From Bacillota bacterium (lineage in GTDB: Bacteria > Bacillota > Clostridia > Acetivibrionales > DSM-1351): a DNA stretch of 64,000 nucleotides. The stretch covers positions 62,001-126,000 of the forward strand of contig JAEWCZ010000013.1 in the NCBI GenBank assembly GCA_023390335.1, written 5' to 3'. Below the pieces are notes generated by a model that saw nothing but the letters and a program-made list of their open reading frames with translations, ran no database searches and was not told the DNA's origin. Both the position numbers and the translations under genes were made by a program. Position 1 is the stretch's first letter. The number at the start of each line of letters is the position of its first letter. Shown one piece after another: positions 43,684 to 54,389 of the stretch.

Positions 43684-43707
43684 GTCATTTCTTTTTATAG
43701 AAATGAC
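43684..43707 (+). terminator. Weak hairpin after the aldo/keto reductase
   Basis: An eight-pair stem (GTCATTTC with its complement) and eight-base loop, followed by TTAATATTTATAT instead of a clean T-run. Confidence 0.45.
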
Positions 43708-43772
43708 TTAATATTTATATATGTAAATTACAAAAGAAGATTTAGTAGTTTAATCAATTACAGAGGTGCGGC

Positions 43773-46700
43773 ATGTATTTAAGAAAACTTGAAATACAAG
43801 GATTCAAATCATTTGCAGACAAAATTTCACTTGATTTTAATAACGGGATTACGGCAGTTGTAGGACCAAACGGTAGCGGCAAAAGCAATATAGGTGATGC
43901 TGTTAGGTGGGTACTTGGTGAGCAGAGTGCCAAAACGTTAAGAGGAAGCAAGATGGAGGACGTAATCTTTGCCGGAACTGAACACAGAAAACCAGTTGGT
44001 TTTGCGGAGGTATCGTTAACTATTGATAATACGGATAATTATCTTCCCGTATCCTATAGCGAGGTAACTATTACCAGAAGAGTTTACCGTTCGGGAGAAA
44101 GTGAATATTACATAAATAAGACATCTTGCCGTCTTAAGGATATACATGAGCTGTTTCTTGATACAGGGATAGGTAGGGATGGATATTCAATAATAGGGCA
44201 GGGCAGAGTTGATGAAATACTGAGTACCAAATCAGAGGATAGAAGGCTCATATTTGAAGAGGCATCTGGTATCATGAAGTACAAAGTAAGAAAGCATGAT
44301 GCAGAAAGAAAGCTTGACCTTACTGAACAGAACCTTGTACGTATAAATGATATTATAAATGAACTTGAATCTCAATTGGAACCGTTAAGAGAACAATCAG
44401 AGTCAGCAAGAAAATATCTTGACTTACGTGAAAATCTTAAAGATCTTGAAGTAAATGTTTATCTAAACAATATAGATAAGTTTAAAGAAAAAATAAAAGA
44501 GTATGAAACTCAATTTAAAGATATAAGAGATAACATAGACGCTGAGGAGAGAAGACTTAGAAGTATTACAGCTCAAAATCAGCAAAAGACAGAACTCCTT
44601 AAAAATCTTGATGCACAGATTACAGAATCAAGAGAGAAGTTCTATATAATTGAAGCCAATCTGGAAAAAAACAGTTCCGAAGTAAAGCTAAAAAATGAAA
44701 AAATTAACAGCCTAGGCGGGAACATAGTACGATTAAAAGAAGAAACCTCAGAAATTAGCACAAAATTGGAACAATTGGGCACAGAAGAGAAGAGTCGTCA
44801 GAAAAAAATAGAATACTTAAACGGTCAGTACGATGATTTTTCCAAAAAACTTCAAAAATATCAGTCTGAACTTGACGGGATCCTATCAACCCTGGACGAA
44901 AGCGAACGACATATTGAAATGCTTAAAGCCGGTATAATGGACAAACTGGATATTCAATCAGATAAAAGAACTCAGATAAACAACATTAAGAATCATGTGG
45001 AGAACATTAGAAAAAGGCAAAACTCTATAGGTACTGAAATATATTCCCTGAAACTTGAAAAAGATAAGGATAATATGAAAAAAGAGGACTTAACAGAAAG
45101 TATAAGAAATACTTCTACTCTTATTAAACATTCCAGGGAAAAAATAAATGAGTTGAATAATGAGAAGACTGAGCTGAAACAAACGCTTTTCGAACTGGAA
45201 AAACAACATGGAAATGTAAGAACCGATATACAGGTAAAAACCTCCAGACACAAGATGCTTAAAGATATGGAAAATAGCATGGAGGGATATAGCAGAAGTG
45301 TAAAGGAGATAATGACAGCCTGCAGACAATCACCGGATTTGGGAAAGGGTATACATGGCACGGTTGCACAACTGGTGGAAGTAGATAAGAAATATGAAAC
45401 AGCCATAGAGATGACTCTTGGAAGTGCCTTGCAGAACATAGTTACGTCTTCGGAAGATGATGCAAAGAAAGCTATAGAATTCCTCAAAAGAAACAAGGTG
45501 GGAAGAGCTACATTTCTACCAATTACGTCTGTAAAAGGAAAACGTCTTGACGACAATACTTTACACAGGTTGGAAGACTGTCAAGGCTTTTGTGGAGTGG
45601 CATCGGAGCTTGTAACCTGTGATCAAGCGTATAGTGGAATAGTATTAAACCTGTTGGGCAGGGTTGTAGTAACTGAAAACTTGGACAGTGGTATAAATAT
45701 TGCCCGTAAATTCGGTTACAGCTTTAGAATTGTTACTCTGGAAGGTGATATACTAAGCACAAGCGGGTCAATGTCAGGAGGAAGCAGCGACCACAGAAGT
45801 TCAGGTATTTTAAGTAGAAGCAGGGAAATTTCAGAGTTGGAGAACATAATAGAAGAACTAAAGAAAGATGAAATCAAGTATAGTGCAAAAATTGGCGATG
45901 TCAGACAAATGCTGTTGGAGATAGATACCGAATTCAATGAGCATAACAATAAGCTTAGGGATAATGAGCTTATTAAAACCAGAGACGAGAATCACCTCCA
46001 GATGATAGAGGATAATTTAAAAAAGACTGAAGCCAAAATCGGAATGCTTATAAACGAGAAAGATCAAATGGCAAAGCAGGAACAAGAAACATTATTGGAA
46101 CAGCAAAAATATGAAAGTGAGCTTGAAGCCATAGAAACAGATATTTCCGAAACAAAGGCGATAATTGCAGAGCATCAAGAGAAATTCAAGGCAGATCAGA
46201 CAGCTAGAGATGATTTACACCAAGAAATAACTGATTTTAAGATATCTGTTAATTCAATAACAGAGAGTATACAGAGTGTAAAAGAGAACCTTGATAGAAT
46301 AAAAGGAGAAAAAGAGGCTTTAACCAGAAGCCATACGCGAAAACAGGAAGAAATAAATAAAGCGAATACTGAAATTGAATTATTAAAGCAAGAGATAAAC
46401 GGTCTTGACAACTCAACCAGAAAACTCCAGGATGAAAAGACAGGAAAAACCTTGGAGATTGACAGGCTGACTGAAGAGAAAAAAGTATTGGAGGAAGAAT
46501 CCACTGACTTCATTGAAAAGTTAAATACAACAAACAAGACGATTCATCTTCTGCACGAAGAATACAACAGAATAGACATAAAAAAAGCCAAGTCAGAAGC
46601 AGAAATGAAATCAATACAGGACAGAATGTGGGATGAATACGAACTTACCTATAGCAATGCAGTTGAGCTTAAAAAGGAAATAGAAAACATACCTGAAGCA

Positions 46701-47345
46701 CAAAGGAAGATATCCCAATACAGGGCACAGATAAAAGCTCTTGGTCCGGTAAACGTGTCTTCAATAGATGAATACATCAAGACAAAAGAACGTTTTGAGT
46801 TCATGTCTGTCCAAAAAAATGATATGGAGCAGGCTAAAGAAAAGCTTCATAAAATCATATACGAAATGGTGCAGGTAATGAAAAAGCAGTTTGTTGAACA
46901 GTTCAAGCTTATAAACGAAAACTTTGGAATAGTATATAAGGAACTATTTGGAGGGGGAAGAGCGGAGTTAATAATTTCTGATGAGGACAATGTCCTCGAA
47001 AGCGGTATAGAGATTGAGGTTCAGCCCCCGGGCAAAAAACTCCAGAATATGATGCTATTATCGGGTGGAGAACGTGCATTTACAGCAATAGCACTGTTAT
47101 TTGCAATACTCAGGCTGAAACCTACACCCTTCTGCCTACTTGATGAAATAGAAGCTGCATTGGATGATGCAAATGTATATAGGTTCGGAGAGTACCTGAA
47201 AAAATATTCTCAAAACACACAGTTTATAATGGTTACACATCGTAAGGGAACGATGGAGGCAGCTGATACCATGTATGGAGTAACCATGCAGGAGCACGGT
47301 GTATCCAAGGTTGTATCAATGAAAATGGGCGAATTGGCAAGCTAA
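43773..47345 (+). CDS. smc: Chromosome segregation protein SMC
   Basis: A 1190-residue condensin ATPase of normal length. Walker A GPNGSGKSN is near residue 35. Long coiled coils run at about 170-500 and 680-1020. The hinge lies about 510-670 (GKGIHGTVAQLVEV, then GRVVVTENLDSGI), with the Gly-rich TSGSMSGGSS typical of the hinge end. The C-terminal signature is LSGGERAFTAIALL near 1094, and Walker B CLLDEIEAALDD. With ScpA and ScpB (not in the window) it compacts and separates chromosomes. It is followed by ftsY, the common Firmicute order. Ribosome site AGAGGTG. Confidence 0.98.
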   Translation: MYLRKLEIQGFKSFADKISLDFNNGITAVVGPNGSGKSNIGDAVRWVLGEQSAKTLRGSKMEDVIFAGTEHRKPVGFAEVSLTIDNTDNYLPVSYSEVTITRRVYRSGESEYYINKTSCRLKDIHELFLDTGIGRDGYSIIGQGRVDEILSTKSEDRRLIFEEASGIMKYKVRKHDAERKLDLTEQNLVRINDIINELESQLEPLREQSESARKYLDLRENLKDLEVNVYLNNIDKFKEKIKEYETQFKDIRDNIDAEERRLRSITAQNQQKTELLKNLDAQITESREKFYIIEANLEKNSSEVKLKNEKINSLGGNIVRLKEETSEISTKLEQLGTEEKSRQKKIEYLNGQYDDFSKKLQKYQSELDGILSTLDESERHIEMLKAGIMDKLDIQSDKRTQINNIKNHVENIRKRQNSIGTEIYSLKLEKDKDNMKKEDLTESIRNTSTLIKHSREKINELNNEKTELKQTLFELEKQHGNVRTDIQVKTSRHKMLKDMENSMEGYSRSVKEIMTACRQSPDLGKGIHGTVAQLVEVDKKYETAIEMTLGSALQNIVTSSEDDAKKAIEFLKRNKVGRATFLPITSVKGKRLDDNTLHRLEDCQGFCGVASELVTCDQAYSGIVLNLLGRVVVTENLDSGINIARKFGYSFRIVTLEGDILSTSGSMSGGSSDHRSSGILSRSREISELENIIEELKKDEIKYSAKIGDVRQMLLEIDTEFNEHNNKLRDNELIKTRDENHLQMIEDNLKKTEAKIGMLINEKDQMAKQEQETLLEQQKYESELEAIETDISETKAIIAEHQEKFKADQTARDDLHQEITDFKISVNSITESIQSVKENLDRIKGEKEALTRSHTRKQEEINKANTEIELLKQEINGLDNSTRKLQDEKTGKTLEIDRLTEEKKVLEEESTDFIEKLNTTNKTIHLLHEEYNRIDIKKAKSEAEMKSIQDRMWDEYELTYSNAVELKKEIENIPEAQRKISQYRAQIKALGPVNVSSIDEYIKTKERFEFMSVQKNDMEQAKEKLHKIIYEMVQVMKKQFVEQFKLINENFGIVYKELFGGGRAELIISDEDNVLESGIEIEVQPPGKKLQNMMLLSGGERAFTAIALLFAILRLKPTPFCLLDEIEAALDDANVYRFGEYLKKYSQNTQFIMVTHRKGTMEAADTMYGVTMQEHGVSKVVSMKMGELAS

Positions 47346-47428
47346 GAAAAATAAAAATTGTTTTTAAAAGACATTTATATAGTAAAGAGAGTACATTATA
47401 ATATAAAAATATCTTACGGAGGCTGTAA

Positions 47429-48337
47429 ATGGGATTTTTTGACAAACTTAAAGAAGGACTTCAAAAAACACGTAAAAGTATAACTGAAAAAATTGACCAG
47501 GTACTTGTATCTTTTGGAAAGGTAGACGAAGAACTTTTCGATGAACTTGAGGAGATATTGATTACTTCTGACATTGGAATAGAAACAACAATGCGAGTTA
47601 TAGAGGACTTGAAAGCAAAAGTTAAAGAAAGGAAGATAATCGACCCCAAAGACGTAAAAGGCCTGCTCAAGGAGACACTTAAAGAGATATTGGAAAAGGG
47701 CGGTAATGAAATGAAGCTGAATACAAAACCGTCTGTCATTATAGTAATAGGTGTAAATGGAGTTGGAAAGACAACCTCTATAGGTAAAATTGCAAATCTG
47801 TATAAAAGTCAGGGCAAAAAAGTACTACTAGCAGCAGGAGATACTTTTAGAGCTGCAGCCATCGATCAGCTGGAGGTATGGGCACAAAGAGTGGGTACAG
47901 AGTTAATAATGCAAAAGGAGGGTTCAGACCCGGCAGCTGTTATATTTGATGCTGTACAGGCTGCAAAATCCAGGAATGCGGACCTTTTGATATGCGATAC
48001 TGCAGGAAGGCTTCATACCAAAAAGAATCTTATGGAAGAGCTTAAAAAGGTTTCAAGGGTACTTGACAGAGAACTTCCTGGAGCCGACAGAGAAACGCTT
48101 CTGGTACTTGATGCAACCACTGGACAGAATGCCATATCACAAGCCAAAACTTTTAGCGAAACTTCTGATATTACAGGCATAGTATTAACAAAACTAGATG
48201 GGACTGCCAAAGGTGGAATAGTTGTAGCCATAAAATCTGAGCTTGATATACCTGTAAAGTTAATAGGTGTTGGGGAACAGCTTGATGACTTGCAGAAATT
48301 TGACGCTCAGGAATTTGTGGAAGCCTTGTTCTCATAG
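47429..48337 (+). CDS. ftsY: Signal recognition particle receptor FtsY
   Basis: A 302-residue SRP-family GTPase that receives ribosome-SRP complexes at the membrane. The N domain covers residues 1-95, starting GFFDKLKEGLQKTRKS. The G domain has GVNGVGKTTSIGKIA near 107, DTFRAAA near 142, DTAGRLHTKKNLMEEL near 190 and TKLDGTAKGG near 250. It lacks the long acidic A domain of E. coli FtsY, as usual in Firmicutes. Ribosome site CGGAGG. It lies 83 bases after smc. Confidence 0.97.
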   Translation: MGFFDKLKEGLQKTRKSITEKIDQVLVSFGKVDEELFDELEEILITSDIGIETTMRVIEDLKAKVKERKIIDPKDVKGLLKETLKEILEKGGNEMKLNTKPSVIIVIGVNGVGKTTSIGKIANLYKSQGKKVLLAAGDTFRAAAIDQLEVWAQRVGTELIMQKEGSDPAAVIFDAVQAAKSRNADLLICDTAGRLHTKKNLMEELKKVSRVLDRELPGADRETLLVLDATTGQNAISQAKTFSETSDITGIVLTKLDGTAKGGIVVAIKSELDIPVKLIGVGEQLDDLQKFDAQEFVEALFS

Positions 48338-48364
48338 AGCATGAATGTGGAGGGAGAAGAATAA

Positions 48365-51196
48365 ATGGAAGAAGTATACGATTACTACAAAGAAAAGGAC
48401 AAGAGGCAAAAAAGCGGAAAAGGCAGCAAAGGAAAAATTGCAGCCTTGATAGTTTTTGCAATAATAGTAGTTGCTGCAATAATAGGAAGCTCTATATACA
48501 TGGAGTTGATTCAGTTGAAGGAGTTAAACCCAAATGCTGATTACACTACCGTATACACAAAAAATCTTTTATACAAAACAATATTCTTTATAATCAGTTT
48601 TGTAATTATCACTTTATTTGTTTTCATTTCAAACAAGGTGATAGGGAAAAACCTTAAAAAGTACTTTGCAAACAATAACCTAGAGCAGAGGCGCTTGATT
48701 AATGCTCCTGTTGCACTTGTAATAGGTATATTAGGTGCATTTATAACCAAGGAATTCTTTTTTAATAAAGCACTCCTGTTTTTGAATTCTGCCAACTTTG
48801 GTTTAAAAGATCCTCAATTCGGTCAGGACATAGGATATTACATGTTTCAGAGACCTTTTTATATGTCCTTGTTTAGCTTTATATCGAATTTGTGGTTGTT
48901 CTTGGTATTCTACACGGCTGTATACTATGTAGTTGTTTTGATGGCAGCTTTAAACAACACTTTATCAACTAAAGATCTCAAAGATAAAACCATTTTGAGA
49001 CACAATCTGATAAATATAGCGATCTTCTTTGTGCTAAAGACTGTTTCCTTTAAATTTCAAAGGGAATCGCTGCTGTATTCAAACTTTACAAACAAGAATA
49101 TAACAGGGGCAGGTTATGTTGATACAAATATATGGATAAAATACTATACCATAGCTCCCATAATTGTTCTCGCAATAGTTTTATTGGCAGGTTTCTTCAT
49201 GTGGAAAGGAAAGCTAAAAAAGTCGGCTGTCGTAATTGCAGCTTTTCCTGTGCTTTTCATTTTACTTACATTGGTTTCAACAATAATACAAAATGCTATT
49301 GTGGGACCTAACGAAATTGAATTTGAAGACAAATATCTAAAAAATAATATGACAGAAACCAGAACAGCTTTCGGACTTGATAAAATTCAACCCTATGATT
49401 TCAGCAAAATAGATGAACTGACACCTGAAATAATAAACAATAACCGAAATACCGTTGACAATATACGTGTAGTTGACTATACACCTACGTTGAATAGCAA
49501 CAAACAACTCCAAAGCAATACAAACTTCTATACCTTCCATAACGGAGATATTCTAAACTATACAGTAAACGGTAAGGAAATACCTGTACTGATTTCCGCC
49601 AGAGAAATAAACTCTGATTACCTGAGGAACCAGAATTTTGTAAATAAAACTTTTAAATACACACATGGTTATGGTGTTGTAGTAAACCCAATAAATAAAT
49701 TGACTGCACAGGGGCAGGTAGATTTTTTAATAAGCGGACTTAAAATGGATACTGTTGATAAGGTTAACCTAAAGGTTACCGAGCCAAGGATTTACTACGG
49801 ACAGTTAACAAACAATTATGTAATAGTAAATCCAAAAGGTGCAGGAAAGCTATCAGAAATAGACTATGACGGAACCACATTCAGTTACTTTGATGAAACT
49901 GGAAACAAATATGAAAAAATCAAAATGAATCTATTAAACAGGATATTGTTTTCTATAAAATATGCTGATACAAACCTTCTTGTTTCCAGCAATATATCAT
50001 CTGACTCAAAAATTCTACTCAATAGAAATGTGGTAGAAAGAGCCCAGAAAGGAATACCGTTTTTGAAAGTAGACTCTGACCCTGCACTGAACATTGCCGC
50101 TGACGGTAAGCTTGTATGGGTTTTGGACGCTTATAGCATATCCAACAATTACCCGTATTCACAGCATTATTATACACAGTCGGAGGACAATGACCTTCAA
50201 GCACTTAACGGTATAAACTATATAAGGAATTCGGTAAAAGTCACCGTTGATGCATATGACGGTACTGTAAAGTATTACATTATAGATAAGGAAGACCCCA
50301 TAATAAAAGCTTATCAAAGTGTATATCCGGGACTATTTGCAAAGGATGAATTCCCTGCAGATCTTGCATCCCACTTAAGGTATCCTGAAACGCTTTTTAA
50401 ACTTCAAACCGAGGTACTCAAAAAATATCATCTGGATCCTAAAAAGGAAGATAATATATCAATCTTCTATACTGGGCAGGATGAATGGAATATTGCAAAA
50501 TATCCTGATGCAAAAAACGAAAGCGGAACAAGGGATATTGATGCGTACTATAATATGGTTAAACTCCCCGGAGATATTGGCAAAAATGAGGAACTTATAC
50601 TTATGAGGCCTTTCACACCTTCAGGAGAGAAGCATAACATGGTATCGTGGTTGGCAGTTCGTAATGATGTGGAAAACTATGGACAAATGATACTATTTAA
50701 CTTTCCTAAAAACACCAATATTTTGGGGCCTGATCAATTTGAAGTAAATATTAACCAGATTAGTGAAATATCTGAGGAAATAACACTGTGGGGACAGGGA
50801 GGCTCAAGGGTATTCAAGGGAAGTCTGCTTGTAATACCTATAGAAAACAGTATATTGTATGTTGAACCGATATATATACAGGCAAACAGTGCTTCATCCA
50901 TTCCACAGGTTAAAAGGGTGGTAGTTGGTTACCAGCAGGGTGCGGATTTTAAACACGGCATAGGAGACAATCTTGAGAGTGCCATAAACAACTTGTTTGG
51001 AGGTAATGTAAAGCCTGCTGATGGTAAATCTGAAACTAATAATCCAGACCAGAAGGATAAGGGTACAGCGACCCCACCAGCGGATGAATCACAAAGTCTA
51101 GACAGACAAAAACTGGATGAACTACAGCAAAAATTAGATCAGCTTATGAAACAATCTCAGGAGATAAATGATCTTTTAAAAAGCCTTAGAAAGTAA
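48365..51196 (+). CDS. UPF0182-family membrane protein
   Basis: A 943-residue protein of the UPF0182 (COG1615) family, function unknown. After a basic cytosolic start there are about seven membrane helices in residues 25-310. A large extracellular domain (about 320-870) contains NNRNTVDNIRVVDYTPT, SNYPYSQHYY and FPADLASHLRYPETLF, which are typical family blocks. The last 70 residues are a low-complexity Pro/Asp/Gln linker and a short coiled coil (KLDELQQKLDQLMKQSQEIN). The gene is 28 bases after ftsY, which raises the possibility of a membrane-biogenesis link, but this is context only. Ribosome site GGAGGG. Confidence 0.92.
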   Translation: MEEVYDYYKEKDKRQKSGKGSKGKIAALIVFAIIVVAAIIGSSIYMELIQLKELNPNADYTTVYTKNLLYKTIFFIISFVIITLFVFISNKVIGKNLKKYFANNNLEQRRLINAPVALVIGILGAFITKEFFFNKALLFLNSANFGLKDPQFGQDIGYYMFQRPFYMSLFSFISNLWLFLVFYTAVYYVVVLMAALNNTLSTKDLKDKTILRHNLINIAIFFVLKTVSFKFQRESLLYSNFTNKNITGAGYVDTNIWIKYYTIAPIIVLAIVLLAGFFMWKGKLKKSAVVIAAFPVLFILLTLVSTIIQNAIVGPNEIEFEDKYLKNNMTETRTAFGLDKIQPYDFSKIDELTPEIINNNRNTVDNIRVVDYTPTLNSNKQLQSNTNFYTFHNGDILNYTVNGKEIPVLISAREINSDYLRNQNFVNKTFKYTHGYGVVVNPINKLTAQGQVDFLISGLKMDTVDKVNLKVTEPRIYYGQLTNNYVIVNPKGAGKLSEIDYDGTTFSYFDETGNKYEKIKMNLLNRILFSIKYADTNLLVSSNISSDSKILLNRNVVERAQKGIPFLKVDSDPALNIAADGKLVWVLDAYSISNNYPYSQHYYTQSEDNDLQALNGINYIRNSVKVTVDAYDGTVKYYIIDKEDPIIKAYQSVYPGLFAKDEFPADLASHLRYPETLFKLQTEVLKKYHLDPKKEDNISIFYTGQDEWNIAKYPDAKNESGTRDIDAYYNMVKLPGDIGKNEELILMRPFTPSGEKHNMVSWLAVRNDVENYGQMILFNFPKNTNILGPDQFEVNINQISEISEEITLWGQGGSRVFKGSLLVIPIENSILYVEPIYIQANSASSIPQVKRVVVGYQQGADFKHGIGDNLESAINNLFGGNVKPADGKSETNNPDQKDKGTATPPADESQSLDRQKLDELQQKLDQLMKQSQEINDLLKSLRK

Positions 51197-51213
51197 GAAT
51201 AGTCAAGGAATGT

Positions 51214-51251
51214 GGGAATAGCTTCCTAAAATGGAGCTATTCCCATTTTTG
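51214..51251 (+). terminator. Terminator after the UPF0182 gene
   Basis: A ten-pair perfect stem (51214-51223 with 51235-51244), followed by ATTTTTGTT. Confidence 0.85.
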
Positions 51252-51451
51252 TTGTAGAAAAATGTTGCTAAATTATATAAAAAGTATATAATACTATGTT
51301 GTGCAGCAGGATATTATTTATTAAATTTGCTATTGAAAATTGCTTAGAAAAGTATTAGAATACAATAAGCGTTTTGCCATAATATTCCTTGTGACAAAAT
51401 ACGCAAATAAATAAAAAAAGAAAAGTTAAATTTTAAAATGGTGAGGCATTT

Positions 51452-53332
51452 ATGTTTAAAAAATTAAGAAGGATATTGGTCGGCAGACCGTTGAAAAATG
51501 AAGCGTTACAAGATCAAAAAATGGGGGTTCTCTGGGGCCTTCCGATTTTGTCTAGCGATGCTATTTCATCGGTAGCCTATGCGGGGCAGGAAGTATTGAT
51601 GGTTTTGATTCCTGCTGTGGGTATGCTGGCATTCAGACAGTTGTCGTATATATCTATTGCAATTATATGCTTGCTTATGATACTAATGTTGTCATACAGG
51701 CAGGTTATTGACAGTTACCCGAATGGCGGGGGTGCGTATGTAGTTGCCAAGGAGAACCTGGGAATTCTAGCAGGTGTTACAGCCGGTGCTGCATTGTCTG
51801 TAGACTATGTAATGACTGTAGCAGTAAGTATTTCTTCAGGAGTTGAGCAATTTACAACTGCATTTAAAGGCTTTAAGCCTTATTCGGTTATCATTGCAGT
51901 TGCCATGGTAATTTTGCTTATGATAGGTAATTTAAGAGGAATAAGAGAGTCTTCGAGAGTTTTTGGTATTCCTGCTTATGCGTTTATAATAGGTATGGTA
52001 GTTATGATAGCTGCCGGTTTTGCAAAAGTAGCGGGAGGCTTTGTTCCCCCACCGGCCGAGGATATGCCTGACGTGGTTAAACCATTGACACTTATGTTAA
52101 TACTTACTGCTTTTTCAAATGGTTGTGCGGCTGTTACAGGTGTTGAGGCAGTGAGTAACGCGGTGCCAAACTTCAAGAATCCAAGTACAAAATATGCTAA
52201 AAGAGTCCTTTTTCTATTGTCCATGGTTATTCTTGTTTTGTTCGGTGGAAGTTCTATTATAGCAAATATATACCATGTTAATCCATCACATGGTAATGCA
52301 ATGCTCGTAATGATTGCGGGCGAAATTTTTCATAATACCAAGTTTGATTTTATGTTTTATTATATAACTACAACTACTTTCATCATACTTGTTCTTGCAG
52401 CTAACACAGCTTATTCGGGTTTCCCAATGCTGATATCAATTATGGCAAAAGACGGATATGCTCCAAGACAGCTCAGTATGAGAGGTGACAGGCTGAGTTA
52501 TGACAACGGAATAATTTTATTATCCGTTCTTGCAAGTGTCTTAATGATTGTATTTAAGGCCGATGTATCAAAGCTGATAGGTCTTTATGCAATAGGTGTA
52601 TTTATCTCCTTTACACTGTCTCAGACAGGTATGTTTATAAAGTGGAAACGGAGTAAGGAAAAAGGATGGAAGCACAAAGCTATAATCAACGGAACAGGGG
52701 CAGTTGTATCGGGTATTGTTGTTATAATTATTGCCTTTACTAAGTTCAGAGAAGGCGCATGGTTGGTTGTAATACTTATACCAATTCTTATACTATTAAT
52801 CTTCAAGGTAAAGAAGCACTATGAAGCTGTTATGAGACAGTTAAGGCTAAAGCCTGAAGAGATTGCAAATTTTGATATAAATAAGGCTGTTTACAGAAAC
52901 AGAGTTATTGTTCCGATAGAGAGTATAAACAGGTCAAGTCTAAGAGCTCTGAGGTATGCAAGAACCATATCAGACAATATAACTGCTTTTAGTGTGGTCA
53001 TTGATGAAGCAGATGCAAAGAAGATAAAAGAAAAATATAACGCACTAAATATGGATATTCCTATAGTTGTCAAATATTCACCTTTTAGAAAAGTTGTTGA
53101 TCCAATGCTCAAATTCATTGAATCGGCTGAGTACGACTATCAGAACGGTGATATGATAACGGTTATACTTCCGCAATTCGCCGTTAAGAAATGGTGGCAT
53201 AAATTCCTGCACAACAATACCAGATATTATGTTGAAAAGGAACTTTTAAAGCATAAGCATATAGTTGTATCAGTTATGCCATTACAATTAAGGGACGATG
53301 ATTTTGTTCTTAACAGTCATAAATATGACTGA
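51452..53332 (+). CDS. KimA-like APC-superfamily potassium/amino acid transporter
   Basis: A 626-residue protein with about 12 membrane helices and a C-terminal cytosolic domain of about 170 residues. It aligns from memory with B. subtilis KimA (YdaO), a proton-coupled potassium importer. Shared blocks are GRPLK near residue 12, LSSDAISSVAYAGQE, SYRQVIDSYPNGGGAYVVAKENLG, TGVEAVSNAVPNFKNP, AANTAYSGFP and LSQTGMFIKW. KimA genes are often preceded by a c-di-AMP riboswitch. The 200 bases upstream here are AT-rich and lack its conserved blocks. RBS GGTGAGG. The substrate is therefore inferred by homology only. Confidence 0.8.
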   Translation: MFKKLRRILVGRPLKNEALQDQKMGVLWGLPILSSDAISSVAYAGQEVLMVLIPAVGMLAFRQLSYISIAIICLLMILMLSYRQVIDSYPNGGGAYVVAKENLGILAGVTAGAALSVDYVMTVAVSISSGVEQFTTAFKGFKPYSVIIAVAMVILLMIGNLRGIRESSRVFGIPAYAFIIGMVVMIAAGFAKVAGGFVPPPAEDMPDVVKPLTLMLILTAFSNGCAAVTGVEAVSNAVPNFKNPSTKYAKRVLFLLSMVILVLFGGSSIIANIYHVNPSHGNAMLVMIAGEIFHNTKFDFMFYYITTTTFIILVLAANTAYSGFPMLISIMAKDGYAPRQLSMRGDRLSYDNGIILLSVLASVLMIVFKADVSKLIGLYAIGVFISFTLSQTGMFIKWKRSKEKGWKHKAIINGTGAVVSGIVVIIIAFTKFREGAWLVVILIPILILLIFKVKKHYEAVMRQLRLKPEEIANFDINKAVYRNRVIVPIESINRSSLRALRYARTISDNITAFSVVIDEADAKKIKEKYNALNMDIPIVVKYSPFRKVVDPMLKFIESAEYDYQNGDMITVILPQFAVKKWWHKFLHNNTRYYVEKELLKHKHIVVSVMPLQLRDDDFVLNSHKYD

Positions 53333-53384
53333 TAAGTATGTTATAGGGAAATAAATAATATCATATATAAATGAGGCGTGTTAA

Positions 53385-54362
53385 ATGAAATATACTATTG
53401 GTATTGAATTGGGAGTCAAAAATATAGTTGCAGGTATACTTGATAAAAATGGAAAATTAATTCGCAGAGATACTGTACCCACGAATAAAGACCGAGAATT
53501 TCAAGAAATAATTAAGGATGTTTGTTCTTTAATAAGAAAAATAACTGCAGATGAGGACATTGAACTAAAAAATATAAAGTATATTGGAGTAGGATGTCCG
53601 GGGGTAACCGATAACAAGCGGGGCATTGTATTAAAAAACTACTCTCTTAATTTCACAAATGCACATGTAAGGAGTGAAATTCAGAAGCACATAAATATTC
53701 CTGTATATGTAGAAAATGATGCAAATTGTGTAGCAATAGCTGAATATTTGCTTGGTGCTGCATATGGTACTGAAAGTTCACTTACTATCAAAGTGGGTGT
53801 AGGTATCGGCGGAGGAATCATTATAGACGGAAGTATATATAACGGATTTAACTTTGGCGGAACAGAATTCGGTCATATGGTTATAGAGTATAACGGTAGG
53901 CCGTGCAGTTGTGGTAGAAAAGGTTGCTGGGAGCAGTATGTATCCGGGACAACGCTAATTAATCAAACCAAACAACTTGCAGCAGATAATCCAGATTCCA
54001 TTTTAGGTAAAATGGTTATGAACAATGTTGCACAGATAACTGAATTAACAATATTTGAGGCTGCCAAGGCCGGTGATGAAAAGGCCAAAAAACTATGCTC
54101 AGAATTCGTTGAGTATTTCGCTGAAGGACTAACAAATATTGTAAATATATTAATGCCTGAAGTTGTAATAATCGCAGGGCCTATAAGTAAACTCGGCAAT
54201 GCAATTGTAAACCCATTAGTTGAGTTGCTGAAAGACAGAATATATTCCAAGGAGCTCAATCTTCCGGAATTTAAAATGGCTGAAATGGGTAATGCCGGTA
54301 TCGTAGTAGGTGCTGCAATGGTAGGATCTTTTAAGGATGAAAAGCTTGACGACTTTGTATAA
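53385..54362 (+). CDS. ROK-family sugar kinase (glucokinase-like)
   Basis: A 325-residue ROK kinase. It has an ATP phosphate loop near the start (GIELGVKNIVAGI), the catalytic Asp in VENDANC near residue 112, the sugar-contacting EFGHMVIE near 164-171, and the zinc motif CSCGRKGCWEQ near 178. No helix-turn-helix is attached, so it is an enzyme rather than a repressor. Glucokinase is the best guess; other hexoses are possible. In a cellulose degrader it would phosphorylate glucose from cellodextrins. A weak ribosome site GAGG precedes the ATG. It lies 28 bases before the YdbC-like gene and is probably co-transcribed. Confidence 0.88.
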   Translation: MKYTIGIELGVKNIVAGILDKNGKLIRRDTVPTNKDREFQEIIKDVCSLIRKITADEDIELKNIKYIGVGCPGVTDNKRGIVLKNYSLNFTNAHVRSEIQKHINIPVYVENDANCVAIAEYLLGAAYGTESSLTIKVGVGIGGGIIIDGSIYNGFNFGGTEFGHMVIEYNGRPCSCGRKGCWEQYVSGTTLINQTKQLAADNPDSILGKMVMNNVAQITELTIFEAAKAGDEKAKKLCSEFVEYFAEGLTNIVNILMPEVVIIAGPISKLGNAIVNPLVELLKDRIYSKELNLPEFKMAEMGNAGIVVGAAMVGSFKDEKLDDFV

Positions 54363-54389
54363 TATACATTTGGGGAGGCATTGTTATTT

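Noticed and set aside
44993..45556. A 187-codon minus-strand frame within smc.
   Set aside because: Ser/Phe-rich sequence is the usual antisense of coiled-coil codons; SMC is intact on the plus strand.
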